Of a stretch of 64,000 bases of DNA, positions 1 to 8,416 are shown piece by piece (the stretch's first letter is position 1; each line of letters begins with the position of its first letter). Below the pieces are notes generated by a model. It ran no database searches, was not told the DNA's origin, and saw only the letters and a program-made list of their open reading frames with translations. The position numbers and the translations under genes were made by a program. Origin of the DNA: JAJUFS01 sp036381175 (GTDB lineage: Bacteria; Pseudomonadota; Gammaproteobacteria; Natronospirales; JAJUFS01); contig DASVDI010000046.1 of assembly GCA_036381175.1 (NCBI GenBank), forward strand, positions 45,928-109,927. The letters run 5' to 3'.

Positions 1-292
1 CGAAGAAGTCTTCGCTCTGCAAATGCTTGTCGCGTTCCGCGTGCCAGGTGTCGATGCTCGGCACTTGCACGGTGAAGTTCACCTTGCTGTTGGCAGGATT
101 TTCCGGATCGTAGACCAGGTCGCCGCTGAACTCGGTGAACGCGCCCGGAATCCAGGCAAAGCCAATGTGGCTGACCTTGAACGTGACGAAGGTGTGGCCC
201 TTGTCGATGTTGAACTGCTGCGGTTCGGCATGCAGCGGTGCTGCGAAGACGAGCGCGGTAAATGAAAGCAGGATGCTCAGTTTGCGTAACAT
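1..292 (-). CDS. YceI family periplasmic protein (3' end outside window)
   Basis: The minus-strand frame opens with ATG at 292 and stays open to the window edge, giving at least 97 residues. It starts with a signal peptide (MLRKLSILLSFTALVFA, ending near APLHA). The mature part has the YceI opening: FNIDKGHTFVTFKVSHIGF, then FTEFSGDLVYDPENP and SIDTWHAERDKHLQSEDFF. YceI proteins are small periplasmic lipocalin-like beta-barrels that bind isoprenoid or other apolar ligands. The gene lies 21 bp downstream of a cytochrome b561 gene on the same strand, as in the E. coli yceJ-yceI pair, so the two are probably cotranscribed. The C-terminal half is missing only because the window ends. Confidence 0.9.
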   Translation of the reverse strand, partial: MLRKLSILLSFTALVFAAPLHAEPQQFNIDKGHTFVTFKVSHIGFAWIPGAFTEFSGDLVYDPENPANSKVNFTVQVPSIDTWHAERDKHLQSEDFF

Positions 293-313
293 GATTGACT
301 CCGTTTGAACGTT

Positions 314-859
314 TCAGTATCGGATGCCGAGCATGCGCTTCAGCGTCCGGTTGCGGTTGATGAAATGCTGTTTCAGCGCGCCGCCAACATGCAGCACGAT
401 GAGCGCGACGAGTGTCCACGCCAGCCAGAGATGCAGTTTGCCGGCAATGACTTCCTGGTTCTCGATGCCGGTCACGAATGCCGGCACGATGAACCAGCCG
501 AACACGGAAATGCCGTCGCCCGCCGCCGTCGGGATGAGATAGCCGGTGGCAATAATCGCGAACAGCAGCAGGTAAATCAGCCAGTGTGCCGCGTGCGCCA
601 CGCGATGCTCCCAGCGCGGCCCCGGCTCGTCGGAAGGCACGGGATTGGTGAGCCGCCACAACAGGCGAACGGCAACCAGCACGAACAGCAGGATGCCCAC
701 GCTCTTGTGAATGTCCGGCGCGCGGTTGTACCACGGGCTGTAGTAGGTCAGTTCCACCATCCAGATTCCGAGGATGAACAGGCCGATGACGGTGATCGCC
801 GTCAGCCAGTGAAACAGGACATGCAGCCAGCCCCAGCTTGTTGTTGTGTTTCGCAGCAT
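314..859 (-). CDS. cytochrome b561 family protein (YceJ-like)
   Basis: An integral membrane di-haem b protein of 181 residues, expected to move electrons in the inner membrane. Four hydrophobic segments are visible. Candidate haem-ligand histidines lie in LHVLFHWLTA (TM1), PDIHKSVGI (TM2) and GKLHLWLAW to LIVLHVGGAL (TM3-4), the usual b561 pattern. The open frame extends upstream to 985, but family homology begins at the ATG at 859, which also leaves room for the promoter at 896-923. The yceI gene follows 21 bp downstream, so this pair is a probable operon. The electron acceptor is not evident from sequence. Confidence 0.9.
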   Translation of the reverse strand: MLRNTTTSWGWLHVLFHWLTAITVIGLFILGIWMVELTYYSPWYNRAPDIHKSVGILLFVLVAVRLLWRLTNPVPSDEPGPRWEHRVAHAAHWLIYLLLFAIIATGYLIPTAAGDGISVFGWFIVPAFVTGIENQEVIAGKLHLWLAWTLVALIVLHVGGALKQHFINRNRTLKRMLGIRY

Positions 860-878
860 CAATTTCCGTCCCGGAAAA

Positions 879-896
879 TAGTCCGAACTCGGACTA
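879..896. promoter_or_regulatory. perfect 8-bp inverted repeat, putative repressor operator
   Basis: TAGTCCGA is followed by AC and then by its exact reverse complement TCGGACTA. The palindrome abuts the predicted -10 hexamer of the cytochrome b561/yceI promoter and covers the expected transcription start, 20 bp before the start codon. That position fits a dimeric repressor. The regulator is unknown. Confidence 0.6.
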
Positions 897-923
897 ATAT
901 AGCCCTTGCCGGGAAAAATGCAA
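896..923 (-). promoter_or_regulatory. predicted sigma-70 promoter of the cytochrome b561-yceI operon
   Basis: On the minus strand a -35 TTGCAT (923-918) and a -10 TATATT (901-896) are separated by 16 bp. The palindrome at 879-896 follows directly. The start codon at 859 is about 30 bp beyond the expected transcription start. Confidence 0.55.
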
Positions 924-1028
924 GGGGTAACGCGATTTACCGCTATTTCGCCGCGAAATGGTGGCTTTCCTCCTTTCACCAACATCTGCTACGGTCCCGC
1001 CGCTTCCCGAATTCTTCCGAGAAAACCA

Positions 1029-1328
1029 ATGAGCAACGATGATCTGCGCCTTCGTCTCAACGCCGAAACCGCCCGCATTCCCTGGTCCGAACTCAGCGTC
1101 CATTTCGCGCGCGGCGCCGTGGTGAAAGTCGCCCCGGCGCTGGACCTGGTGGAGGTCGCGGCGGCGTTCGTCGAGAACCGGCGCGACACGGTCGAAGCCT
1201 GGATGCAGGCGGGGCAGGTCACGGCGGCAACCGACGCTGACGCGCAAATCTGGACGGACAGTGAGGCGATACTGTGGGCGGTGGTCGTTGCACCATGGGT
1301 GCTGGTGCAGGAAAGGCCCGAGACGTGA
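1029..1328 (+). CDS. DUF2288 family protein
   Basis: A 99-residue cytoplasmic protein. It matches the DUF2288 pattern from memory: DLRLRLNAETARIPWSEL, HFARGAVVKVAPALDLVEVA, and an ending WAVVVAPWVLVQE. The function of the family is not known. The frame is open from 906, but the ATG at 1029 (MSNDDL) is where homology begins and is preferred. No signal peptide or membrane segment is present. It is divergent from the cytochrome b561 gene and 45 bp upstream of a methyltransferase-like gene on the same strand. Confidence 0.8.
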   Translation: MSNDDLRLRLNAETARIPWSELSVHFARGAVVKVAPALDLVEVAAAFVENRRDTVEAWMQAGQVTAATDADAQIWTDSEAILWAVVVAPWVLVQERPET

Positions 1329-1373
1329 GAAAACGTTGCGCTTGCCCGATAAAGCTGACGTGAATCCCGGCAG

Positions 1374-2117
1374 ATGGCGCTGATCTGGTCAAAGCAGCAC
1401 GACGGCGTGAATTACGAAGTTCGCGCCGCCGGCCGCACGCGCCGGTTGTATTCCAACGGTGTTTTTCATTCCAGCTACAACCCGGCGCGCCCGGTCACGG
1501 GCGGCGTGTGGGACCTGTTGATGATGCCCGCATTCCTGTACCCGCCCGGTACGATTCGCCGCGTGCTGTTGCTCGGCGTCGGCGGCGGGACAGTCATCCG
1601 CCAATTGCGTGAATTCGTGCGGCCGCGCGAAATTGTCGCGGTGGATCTCAACGCCGTGCACCTGGATGTCGCGCAACGTTTTTTTGGTGTGCGCGGAAAC
1701 GATGTTCGGCTAGTACACGCTGATGCGCATGACTGGCTGAAGCGGGATCGAACGCGTTACGACCTTGTCATCGACGATCTGTTTGGTGAGCGTGACGGGG
1801 AACCCGTGCGCGCCATCGATGCAGACGCTAACTGGTGCCGGCGATTGCGCGCGCATGCAACCGCGCGTGGCGCTGTCTCGATCAATTGCATATCGCCGGC
1901 CGAACTCGCGAACATCGGTTTCATGCGCGACGATTATTTGCGCGATCACTACCGCTCGAAATTCCAGTTGCGCGCGACGCGCGATCAAAACGCGGTCGGC
2001 CTGTTCCTGCCACATGCTGCGACGGCGAATGAATTGCGCCGCAATCTGTTTGCTGTGCCGGGCTTGAATCCGCGCCAGGAGCGCAAGTTGCAGTTCGCGG
2101 TGCGTGCGCTGGCGTGA
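1374..2117 (+). CDS. spermidine-synthase-like SAM-dependent methyltransferase
   Basis: A 247-residue Rossmann-fold protein of the spermine/spermidine synthase-like group. The nucleotide-binding motif is VLLLGVGGGTVIRQL (residues about 63-77), followed by the acidic IVAVDLNAVHLD and then DLVIDDLF. Polyamine synthases of this fold keep a gatekeeper tyrosine/aspartate set that I cannot confirm here, so the substrate is uncertain and a true spermidine synthase is not claimed. It converges on the next gene with only 6 bp between stop codons (2117 and 2124) and no obvious terminator. Confidence 0.75.
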   Translation: MALIWSKQHDGVNYEVRAAGRTRRLYSNGVFHSSYNPARPVTGGVWDLLMMPAFLYPPGTIRRVLLLGVGGGTVIRQLREFVRPREIVAVDLNAVHLDVAQRFFGVRGNDVRLVHADAHDWLKRDRTRYDLVIDDLFGERDGEPVRAIDADANWCRRLRAHATARGAVSINCISPAELANIGFMRDDYLRDHYRSKFQLRATRDQNAVGLFLPHAATANELRRNLFAVPGLNPRQERKLQFAVRALA

Positions 2118-2123
2118 GCGGGT

Positions 2124-2918
2124 TCAGAAAACCGGTTTGCGCGCCAGTAAATTGACGGACCCGATCCGCGCGTCGCGTGGAACTGCATGCTCGCCCGCAG
2201 CGCCGCAGAAGCAGTCGAACCGCTCGGTTATGCGAGTGCGGACAAAGCCGGCCATGGATGCGAGTTCGAACAGTTCTTCCTCGCGCAACGCGCCCGCGAT
2301 GCCGGCCGTCCAAAGTTCGACGCTTGTGGATGTGCTGGCAGGCAGCTCGCATTGAACGACCACGTCGGCGAGATGCAATCGTCCACCGGGTTTCAGCACA
2401 CGAAAGATTTCCGCAAACACGTCCTGCTTGTCCGCTGCAAGATTCAGCGCGCCGTTGGAAATGACGACGTCGATGCTGGCATCGTCCGCCGGCAAATCCT
2501 CGAACCGGCCGTGAAACAGCGATGTCCATCCATCGACCTTTGCCACAACCGCGCCCTGCCAGGCGCGATCCAGCATCGCCTGTGTCATGTCGACACCGAT
2601 CACGCGTCCCTGCGGCCCAACGCGGCGTGCGGCGAGGATCAGGTCCATCCCCGCGCCGCAGCCGAGATCGAGTACGATTTCACCGATACGGAACGGGCCG
2701 GCGCGATGCGGGTTGCCTGTGCCGGTAAACCGGCTCGCGCTGGCGGAGGGGATTCGCGCAAGCTCCTCCGGGGAATAATTGAGGTGTTTTTCCGCGTACC
2801 GCTTGCCGCGGTGGAAAGGAAACTCGCCATGCGGGTCGGCGGCAACGCGTTCGAACGTCGCGCGGATGGCCTCGCGCAAGCGTCCGATGTCGAATCCTTC
2901 GGGGCACCTCAGCGCCAT
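2124..2918 (-). CDS. ArsM-like class I methyltransferase lacking the arsenic-binding cysteines
   Basis: A 264-residue SAM methyltransferase. Motif I is VLDLGCGAGMDLILAARRVG (residues 82-101), followed by VIGVDMTQAML, a signature close to arsenite methyltransferases. The As(III)-binding cysteines of that family appear to be absent: the SNC..NL position reads SNGALNL (Gly156), and the Cys of the later C-x-x-GAL motif reads TAGIAGAL (about residue 206). Cysteines occur instead near the C-terminus (FDCFCG, 235-239). The fold is secure, but the substrate is probably not arsenite. It is divergent from the NERD gene. Confidence 0.75.
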   Translation of the reverse strand: MALRCPEGFDIGRLREAIRATFERVAADPHGEFPFHRGKRYAEKHLNYSPEELARIPSASASRFTGTGNPHRAGPFRIGEIVLDLGCGAGMDLILAARRVGPQGRVIGVDMTQAMLDRAWQGAVVAKVDGWTSLFHGRFEDLPADDASIDVVISNGALNLAADKQDVFAEIFRVLKPGGRLHLADVVVQCELPASTSTSVELWTAGIAGALREEELFELASMAGFVRTRITERFDCFCGAAGEHAVPRDARIGSVNLLARKPVF

Positions 2919-3083
2919 CCTGTTTCGTCCTTCATGAGAAAGCGCAGATCAGCCTGCACGCACTGGCCATACTTGCGGAATTGATATCGACCCCGGCTCA
3001 TGTGGTCCTGACAATGTGATGTATGACGCCGCAGGGCGGCCCCGATCCTGCCACCCTTCCACGGTTACCAGGCAGGAGGTTCA

Positions 3084-3989
3084 ATGGAACTCATCGATTG
3101 GCGATTCGTGGCGGGCGTGATTGCGATGGGATTGCTGGGCGGCGCTGCGTTCTGGATGCTCGCGCGCCTGGCTACCGCAACGGGCGTTGCGCTCGCGGCC
3201 CGGCTGCCGCACAAATCACCGTTCGCGGCGGACCTGCTCGCCGATGCGGGCGATCGCGATCGCAGGCATCACTGGATAGCGGGCCGTGAACTTGCGGCGT
3301 TGTCAGGCGCACTGCTGACCGCGCTGATCGTTGAATGCGCAAGCGTGCTGCTGTTCGATGCCAGCCGCTTGCCGGAATGGAAGGCGTGGGCCTGGGTGTT
3401 GGTGTGGATCGCAAATGTCGCGGTGCTGGGGCTTGCGGTGTTCGGTGTCGTGCGGCTGGTTCGAATGCGTCGCCATCGGCGTTTTGAATGGGCCGCGCGG
3501 GCGGCGGTCGGCAGCATTCTCAAGCGGCTTAATTTCTCGGGAAACCGCGTCTTCCACGAGGTGGTGATTGAAGGCACAACCATCGATCATGTTGTGATCG
3601 GCAAGCGCGGCGTGTTCGCCATCAACGTTGTCGCGCGATCGCTGCCGAAACAGGCCGAGGGCAGGCCGGTCGCGGAACTGAAGAACGGCAAACTGCTATT
3701 GGCAGGACAACCGGAAGCATTGCCGGTCGGCGATGCGGCGCGAAACATGACGCTGCTGTCTGCGGCGGCAAGCCGCGTTGTCGGGCATCGCGTGCCGGTG
3801 CGTTCCGTGCTCGCCGTGCCGGGCTGGCACAGTGTTGCGAACGACGCCGGCAATCATCTCGTTCTCAACGACAAGAACCTTGTCATGCTCACGAGCTGGA
3901 ACAAGCCGGATGCCTTTCTCATGGACGAGGATTGCATCGCGATCCAGGCCTTCCTGCACGAGGCGAGCCGCGTACGGTGGATGAATTGA
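3084..3989 (+). CDS. membrane-anchored NERD domain protein
   Basis: A 301-residue protein. Hydrophobic segments near residues 8-30 and 70-128 suggest two or three membrane spans. They are followed by a NERD (nuclease-related) domain beginning at GNRVFHEVVIEG and TTIDHVVIGKRGVFAINVV. NERD domains share the restriction-endonuclease-like core; their substrates are mostly unknown. The domain faces the cytoplasm if the spans are as drawn. The start at 3084 has GGAGG a few bases upstream (caggaggttcaatgg). The gene converges on DUF1684 with a single base between the stop codons. Confidence 0.75.
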   Translation: MELIDWRFVAGVIAMGLLGGAAFWMLARLATATGVALAARLPHKSPFAADLLADAGDRDRRHHWIAGRELAALSGALLTALIVECASVLLFDASRLPEWKAWAWVLVWIANVAVLGLAVFGVVRLVRMRRHRRFEWAARAAVGSILKRLNFSGNRVFHEVVIEGTTIDHVVIGKRGVFAINVVARSLPKQAEGRPVAELKNGKLLLAGQPEALPVGDAARNMTLLSAAASRVVGHRVPVRSVLAVPGWHSVANDAGNHLVLNDKNLVMLTSWNKPDAFLMDEDCIAIQAFLHEASRVRWMN

Positions 3990-3990
3990 T

Positions 3991-4887
3991 TCAGTGGGCC
4001 ACGTAATTCTTCTCGCCGGCCGTGATTTCAAGCGCGAGGCGATTTGATGCTGGCGGCAATGGGCATGTTGCGAGCACGGTGAATGCGCAGGGCGGGTTGT
4101 AGGCCTTGTTGAAATCCAGCACGGCGACACCATTGATTGGCGGATCAATATAAAGATACCGTCCCGCGCCGTAGGTTTCCCGTCCCGACGTCGCGTCCGC
4201 GATCATGATGAACCACTGCGCGTCACCCGGCTCCGCCAGCGCGGTGAGGCGATATTCCGCGCCATCATGTTCGAATACCAGTTCACCCGGTGACGCCATC
4301 TCGTCCACCATGCCGAGCACATTGATGATCTTCACTGCACGCGGTTCGGACCAAGGCTCGAACCACGCCTCCTTGCGCCACGCGAGCGTGATCGGGAAAT
4401 AGTCAAGTCCGCGAAATTCAAGCCGCGCGGGATTGTCGAGATCGCGTACGCGAATGCCATGACTGCCTGCGCGCGCAATGACATAAAAACGCAGGCTGCC
4501 TGAGGCAAGCATCGTCATGCCGTCATGATGATCGTCGATCATCGTGATTTCCGTCACCGGTTTGCCGTTCGACGTAATAGTTGCGTCAGGCGCTGCACGA
4601 AATATGACCTCACCATCCGCGTATTCGAAACTTCCGGCGTGCGTCGCGAGCGCGGAATTCTCAAGCACGAAATCGTTTTCACTTCCCGAACCGAAATCAT
4701 TTGTGCCCGGTTGAAGCCAGTACAAGCCGATCAGCGACAGCCAGCCGTCTTCCGCCTGCAATCCCGCCGTGCGTTGTTGTTGCCAGTCGTGGATCGCGCG
4801 CGCGTGTTCTGATGCAGTCACGGGAAAGTGCGGCTGATCGCAGGCGGCGAGGAGCAGGATGCTGGCCAGCGGTGCAGAAATTCGCAT
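3991..4887 (-). CDS. DUF1684 domain lipoprotein
   Basis: A 298-residue protein. The preferred start is ATG 4887, which has AGGAGAA seven bases upstream; the frame is open further but without homology. A lipoprotein signal is present (SILLLAACDQ, Cys at about residue 16). The body matches DUF1684: EDGWLSLIGLYWLQPGTNDFGSG, FRGLDYFPITLAWR, and a C-terminal GRYLYIDPP..GVAVLDFNKAYNPPCAF. The biochemical role of the family is not established. It follows the SDR gene on the same strand with a 19-bp gap, so the two are likely one transcript. Confidence 0.8.
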   Translation of the reverse strand: MRISAPLASILLLAACDQPHFPVTASEHARAIHDWQQQRTAGLQAEDGWLSLIGLYWLQPGTNDFGSGSENDFVLENSALATHAGSFEYADGEVIFRAAPDATITSNGKPVTEITMIDDHHDGMTMLASGSLRFYVIARAGSHGIRVRDLDNPARLEFRGLDYFPITLAWRKEAWFEPWSEPRAVKIINVLGMVDEMASPGELVFEHDGAEYRLTALAEPGDAQWFIMIADATSGRETYGAGRYLYIDPPINGVAVLDFNKAYNPPCAFTVLATCPLPPASNRLALEITAGEKNYVAH

Positions 4888-4906
4888 GGTTTTCTCCTGG
4901 AAGTGA

Positions 4907-5629
4907 TTACCAGTCCAATGGCTCGCCATCGCGAAAGAAACCGCCGCTCGGGCCGTCCGGTGGCAACACCGCCGCCCATACGATGGACGCAGCACCCTGT
5001 TCAATCGTGCGCGATGCATTCTCACCGCCCATCGAGGTTTGCACCCAGCCCGGATCCACGGAATTCACCAAAATGTTCTTCGGCGCGAACACGTTCGCGA
5101 ACATTGTCGTGACGGCGTTCAACGCCGTCTTCGACATGCGATAGCCGAGATGCGCATTGCCCATGTTCGAGAGCTGGGCCATGGACGATGACACGTTCAC
5201 GATGCGGCCGTTCTCGCGAATCAGCGGCGCAAGCGCCTGGATGAGGCGCACCGGACCGAGCGTGTTCGCATTGAGGATTTCCATCAGCGTGCTCGCCGGA
5301 ACGCGCAGCGGATTCGATGAATACTTTCCCGTTGTGTCTTTCGATGACTCCGGCAGGATGCCGGCATTATTCACCAGCACATCGATTCCCTTGTGCTCCT
5401 GCTGCACGAAACGCGCGAGCGCCTGGCAATCTTCACTGCTGATGACATCGACCTTGCGCAACTCCACATCCAGCCCTTCATCCTGCAGCGCCTTCAGCGC
5501 GACGGCGCCTTTTCTTGCGTCGCGCGCCGTCATGATGACGTGATAACCACGCGTCGCGAGCTGGCGGGAGACTTCGAGCCCCATGCCGCGGTTAGCACCA
5601 GTGACAATGGCAACGAGCGTGTTTTTCAT
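4907..5629 (-). CDS. SDR family NAD(P)-dependent oxidoreductase
   Basis: A 240-residue short-chain dehydrogenase/reductase. The cofactor loop is TGANRGMG (residues 10-17), the structural motif is NNAG, the catalytic Ser lies in NVSSSM, and the Tyr/Lys pair is YRMSK. A basic residue after the second strand (MTARDARKG) suggests NADP preference, which is inference. GAGGTG lies upstream of the ATG. It is the first gene of a likely two-gene unit with DUF1684. The substrate is unknown; it resembles carbonyl reductase-like plant and bacterial SDRs. Confidence 0.85.
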   Translation of the reverse strand: MKNTLVAIVTGANRGMGLEVSRQLATRGYHVIMTARDARKGAVALKALQDEGLDVELRKVDVISSEDCQALARFVQQEHKGIDVLVNNAGILPESSKDTTGKYSSNPLRVPASTLMEILNANTLGPVRLIQALAPLIRENGRIVNVSSSMAQLSNMGNAHLGYRMSKTALNAVTTMFANVFAPKNILVNSVDPGWVQTSMGGENASRTIEQGAASIVWAAVLPPDGPSGGFFRDGEPLDW

Positions 5630-5675
5630 GCTTCACCTCCAGGAAGGGTTCAGCTTAACGCAACATCGTGGCAGA

Positions 5676-6224
5676 GTGAGCGCCGTGAAAAACGAATCGT
5701 CCACGCTCCCCGACTGGCTCGCGCCCGGATTGCGCATCGTTTCCATCGGCATCAATCCGTCGCTGCCCTCGGCGCGCGCGGGTTTTCCGTTTGCCAATCC
5801 GCGCAACCGGTTCTGGCCGGCGCTGAATGCATCCGGCCTGGTTGAAGCACCTGTAGAACCCGGCATTGCCGCGATGGATATTCTTCTTGAACGCGACCGG
5901 ATCGGTTTCACGGATATCGTGAAGCGCGCGACGCCGATGGAGAAAAATGTCGGTCGTGAAGAATTCCGTGCTGGCGCCGACGTGCTGCTCGGGAAGCTGC
6001 ACGCGTATCAGCCGCGCGTGATCTGGCTGCACGGCAAGACGCCGTTGAATTCGCTGTGTCGCGCGGCGGGTATTTCGCCGGGAGGCGACTGGGGCTTGCA
6101 GCCGGTGTCGCTCGAAGGCATTCCGCTGTTCGTCACGCCAAACCCGAGTCCCGCGAATGCCGCTTTCTCGCTCGAAAATCTGATCGGATGGTATAAACGG
6201 CTGGCGGAAACAGTAGATGGATAA
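5676..6224 (+). CDS. mug: mismatch-specific uracil/thymine DNA glycosylase (Mug/TDG family)
   Basis: Removes uracil or thymine from mismatches in base-excision repair. The family 2 UDG motifs are present: SIGINPSLPSARAGFPFANP with RNRFWPAL downstream (active-site Asn in GINPS), and VTPNPSPANAAFS as the second motif. Length is 182 residues from GTG 5676, with GTG 5685 an equally possible start; the frame extends upstream but would overlap the SDR gene. It is divergent from the SDR gene and runs into the second cytochrome b561 gene. The usual GINPG reads GINPS here, a mild variation. Confidence 0.85.
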   Translation: MSAVKNESSTLPDWLAPGLRIVSIGINPSLPSARAGFPFANPRNRFWPALNASGLVEAPVEPGIAAMDILLERDRIGFTDIVKRATPMEKNVGREEFRAGADVLLGKLHAYQPRVIWLHGKTPLNSLCRAAGISPGGDWGLQPVSLEGIPLFVTPNPSPANAAFSLENLIGWYKRLAETVDG

Positions 6225-6261
6225 AACTTCAGCGTTCAATCAAATCAACATCGGGGCGGAC

Positions 6262-6801
6262 ATGACTTCCAATAACTCAGTCGAAAAATACACCGGCCTT
6301 GCGCAGTTGCTGCACTGGATGATTGCCTTGCTTGTCGTCGCGCAGTTCGCGCTCGCCTGGATAGCCGATGCCATACCGCGTGATGAACGACCGGCGGCAT
6401 TGATGCTGACGCATAAATCGATCGGCATCACAATCCTGGCACTCGTCATCGTCCGGCTCGCCTGGCGCTTCTTGCACAAACCGCCGGCGTTTCCCGCGAC
6501 GATGCCGGTTATCGAGCAGTGGCTCGCACGCATCGCTCATTGGGGTTTGTACGCGCTGATTCTTGCGATGCCGTTGTCCGGCTGGCTGATGGTTTCCACT
6601 GCCGGACGTAACGTTGAATGGTTCTGGTTGCTCACGGTTCCCGCACCGATGGGCGAGAACGAACCGTGGGGTGACTTCTTCCACGATACGCATGAAATCC
6701 TGGTCTGGCCGCTGTTCGGTCTCGCGGTGTTCCACATTCTCATCGCGTTGTGGCGGACCTTCATCCAAAAGGACGGCACGCTGCAACGCATGTTGCCTTG
6801 A
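6262..6801 (+). CDS. cytochrome b561 family protein (second copy)
   Basis: A 179-residue four-helix membrane cytochrome b. Candidate haem-ligand histidines lie in AQLLHWMIALLV, LTHKSIGI, RIAHWGLY and FFHDTHEILVWPLFGLAVFHIL. The start at 6262 (MTSNNS) has GGGGCGG upstream. An in-frame ATG at 6217 would overlap the glycosylase gene by 8 bp and is less likely. It is related to, but diverged from, the copy at 314-859 and lacks a yceI partner. It probably oxidises quinol or an unknown donor at the inner membrane. Confidence 0.9.
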   Translation: MTSNNSVEKYTGLAQLLHWMIALLVVAQFALAWIADAIPRDERPAALMLTHKSIGITILALVIVRLAWRFLHKPPAFPATMPVIEQWLARIAHWGLYALILAMPLSGWLMVSTAGRNVEWFWLLTVPAPMGENEPWGDFFHDTHEILVWPLFGLAVFHILIALWRTFIQKDGTLQRMLP

Positions 6802-6826
6802 TTGAACTTCGATAACGGATGCCGGT

Positions 6827-8416
6827 TTGAAAAATCGAAACGAATATGACGCCGTCATCGTCGGCGGCGGTCACAACGGCCTCACCTGCGCGTGTTATCT
6901 CGCCGCGGCCGGCTGGAAAGTGCGCGTCCTGGAACGTCGGGATGTCGTGGGCGGTGCGGCGGTTACGGAAGAATTTCATCCGGGTTTTCGCAATTCGGTT
7001 GCCGCGTACACCGTCAGCCTGCTGAACCCGAAAGTCATTCGCGATCTTCGCCTCGCGGAAAACGGTCTTCGCGTTGTCGAGCGGCCGGTGTCGAATTTTC
7101 TCCCGTTGAATGATCGCGAATACCTGAAGGCCGGCCCGGATGAAAAGGACACGATTGCCGAAGTCGCGAAGTTTTCGAAGCGGGATGCCGAACGGCTGCC
7201 CGAGTACAACCGGCATCTCGATGTAATTGCCGATGTGTTACGCGATCTTGTGCTTGAAGCGCCGCCGAATGTCGGTGGTGGCATTACCGACATGCTGGGT
7301 GCGATGAAACTCGGCAACCGGTTTCGCAAGCTCGACATGAAGCAACGCCGCGACCTGCTGGATCTTTTCGCGAAGAGCGCGGGCGATCTGCTCGATGCGT
7401 GGTTCGAGTCTGCGCCGATCAAGGCGCTGTTTGGTTTCGATTCGATTGTTGGCAATTACGCAAGTCCTTACACGCCAGGTTCGGCGTACGTGCTGCTGCA
7501 TCACGTCTTTGGTGAAGTGAACGGGAAGAAGGGCGCGTGGGGACATGCAATCGGCGGCATGGGCGCGATTACGCAGGCGATGGCACGCGAAGCGGAAAAC
7601 CGTGGTGTGGAAATCACGACGGACGCAGCTGTTGCGAAAGTGAACGTTGCCAACGGTCGTGTCACTGGCGTGACGCTCGCGGATGGCGAAGTGATCGACG
7701 CGAGGCGCGTGGTTTCCAACCTCAATCCGAAATTGCTGTATCTCGATCTCATCGATGCATCGGAACTCGATGAGGAATTCCTGCGTCGAATGCGCGGCTT
7801 CAAGTGCGCATCCGGCACGTTCCGCATGAACGTCGCGTTGTCCGAACTGCCTGACTTCACTTGCCTTCCCGGCAACGGCGCGCATCACGGCGCCGGCATC
7901 ATTTTCGCGCCGTCGCTGGAATACATGGATCGCGCGTTTATCGATGCGAAACAGCAGGGCTACTCGAAGCGCCCGATTGTCGAGATGCTGGTACCGAGCA
8001 CGCTGGACGACACGCTCGCGCCGAAAGGTCAGCACGTCGCAAGCCTGTTCTGCCAGCATTTCGATCCGAACCTGCCGAACGGACAAAGCTGGGACGATCT
8101 GAAAGAGAAAGCCGCCGATGCGATCATCGACACCGTCAACACGTACGCGCCCAACTTCAAGCAAAGCGTGCTCGGCCGCATGGTGCTCTCGCCGCTGGAT
8201 CTCGAACGAAAATTCGGTCTCGTCGGCGGCGATATTTTTCATGGCGCCTTGTCGCTGGACCAGCTCTACAGCGCGCGCCCCATGCTCGGCTACGCGAATT
8301 ATCGCGGTCCGCTCGAAGGTCTTTACATGTGCGGATCCGGCACGCATCCGGGCGGCGGCGTCACCGGCGCGCCGGGGCATAACGCTGCGCGCGAAATCCT
8401 TAAAGGTGGCCGATGA
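6827..8416 (+). CDS. PYROXD2/phytoene-desaturase-like FAD oxidoreductase
   Basis: A 529-residue flavoprotein of the phytoene desaturase/PYROXD2 family. The N-terminal dinucleotide motif is VIVGGGHNGLTCACYLAAAGWKV (within residues 9-35), so the TTG at 6827 is the likely start because it lies just before the Rossmann strand. The C-terminal FAD-binding stretch is MCGSGTHPGGGVTGAPGHNA. Family members oxidise or isomerise C=C bonds; no carotenoid genes are nearby, so a carotenoid role is not supported. It overlaps the next gene by ATGA, indicating translational coupling with the phosphoesterase. Confidence 0.85.
   Translation: MKNRNEYDAVIVGGGHNGLTCACYLAAAGWKVRVLERRDVVGGAAVTEEFHPGFRNSVAAYTVSLLNPKVIRDLRLAENGLRVVERPVSNFLPLNDREYLKAGPDEKDTIAEVAKFSKRDAERLPEYNRHLDVIADVLRDLVLEAPPNVGGGITDMLGAMKLGNRFRKLDMKQRRDLLDLFAKSAGDLLDAWFESAPIKALFGFDSIVGNYASPYTPGSAYVLLHHVFGEVNGKKGAWGHAIGGMGAITQAMAREAENRGVEITTDAAVAKVNVANGRVTGVTLADGEVIDARRVVSNLNPKLLYLDLIDASELDEEFLRRMRGFKCASGTFRMNVALSELPDFTCLPGNGAHHGAGIIFAPSLEYMDRAFIDAKQQGYSKRPIVEMLVPSTLDDTLAPKGQHVASLFCQHFDPNLPNGQSWDDLKEKAADAIIDTVNTYAPNFKQSVLGRMVLSPLDLERKFGLVGGDIFHGALSLDQLYSARPMLGYANYRGPLEGLYMCGSGTHPGGGVTGAPGHNAAREILKGGR

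Noticed and set aside
305..1042. 245-residue plus-strand open frame
   Set aside because: It lies antisense to the cytochrome b561 gene, has no homology and reflects GC-rich third-position bias.
1374..2117. True spermidine synthase
   Set aside because: Only the Rossmann part is clear and polyamine-site residues could not be confirmed, so a general methyltransferase-like call was kept.
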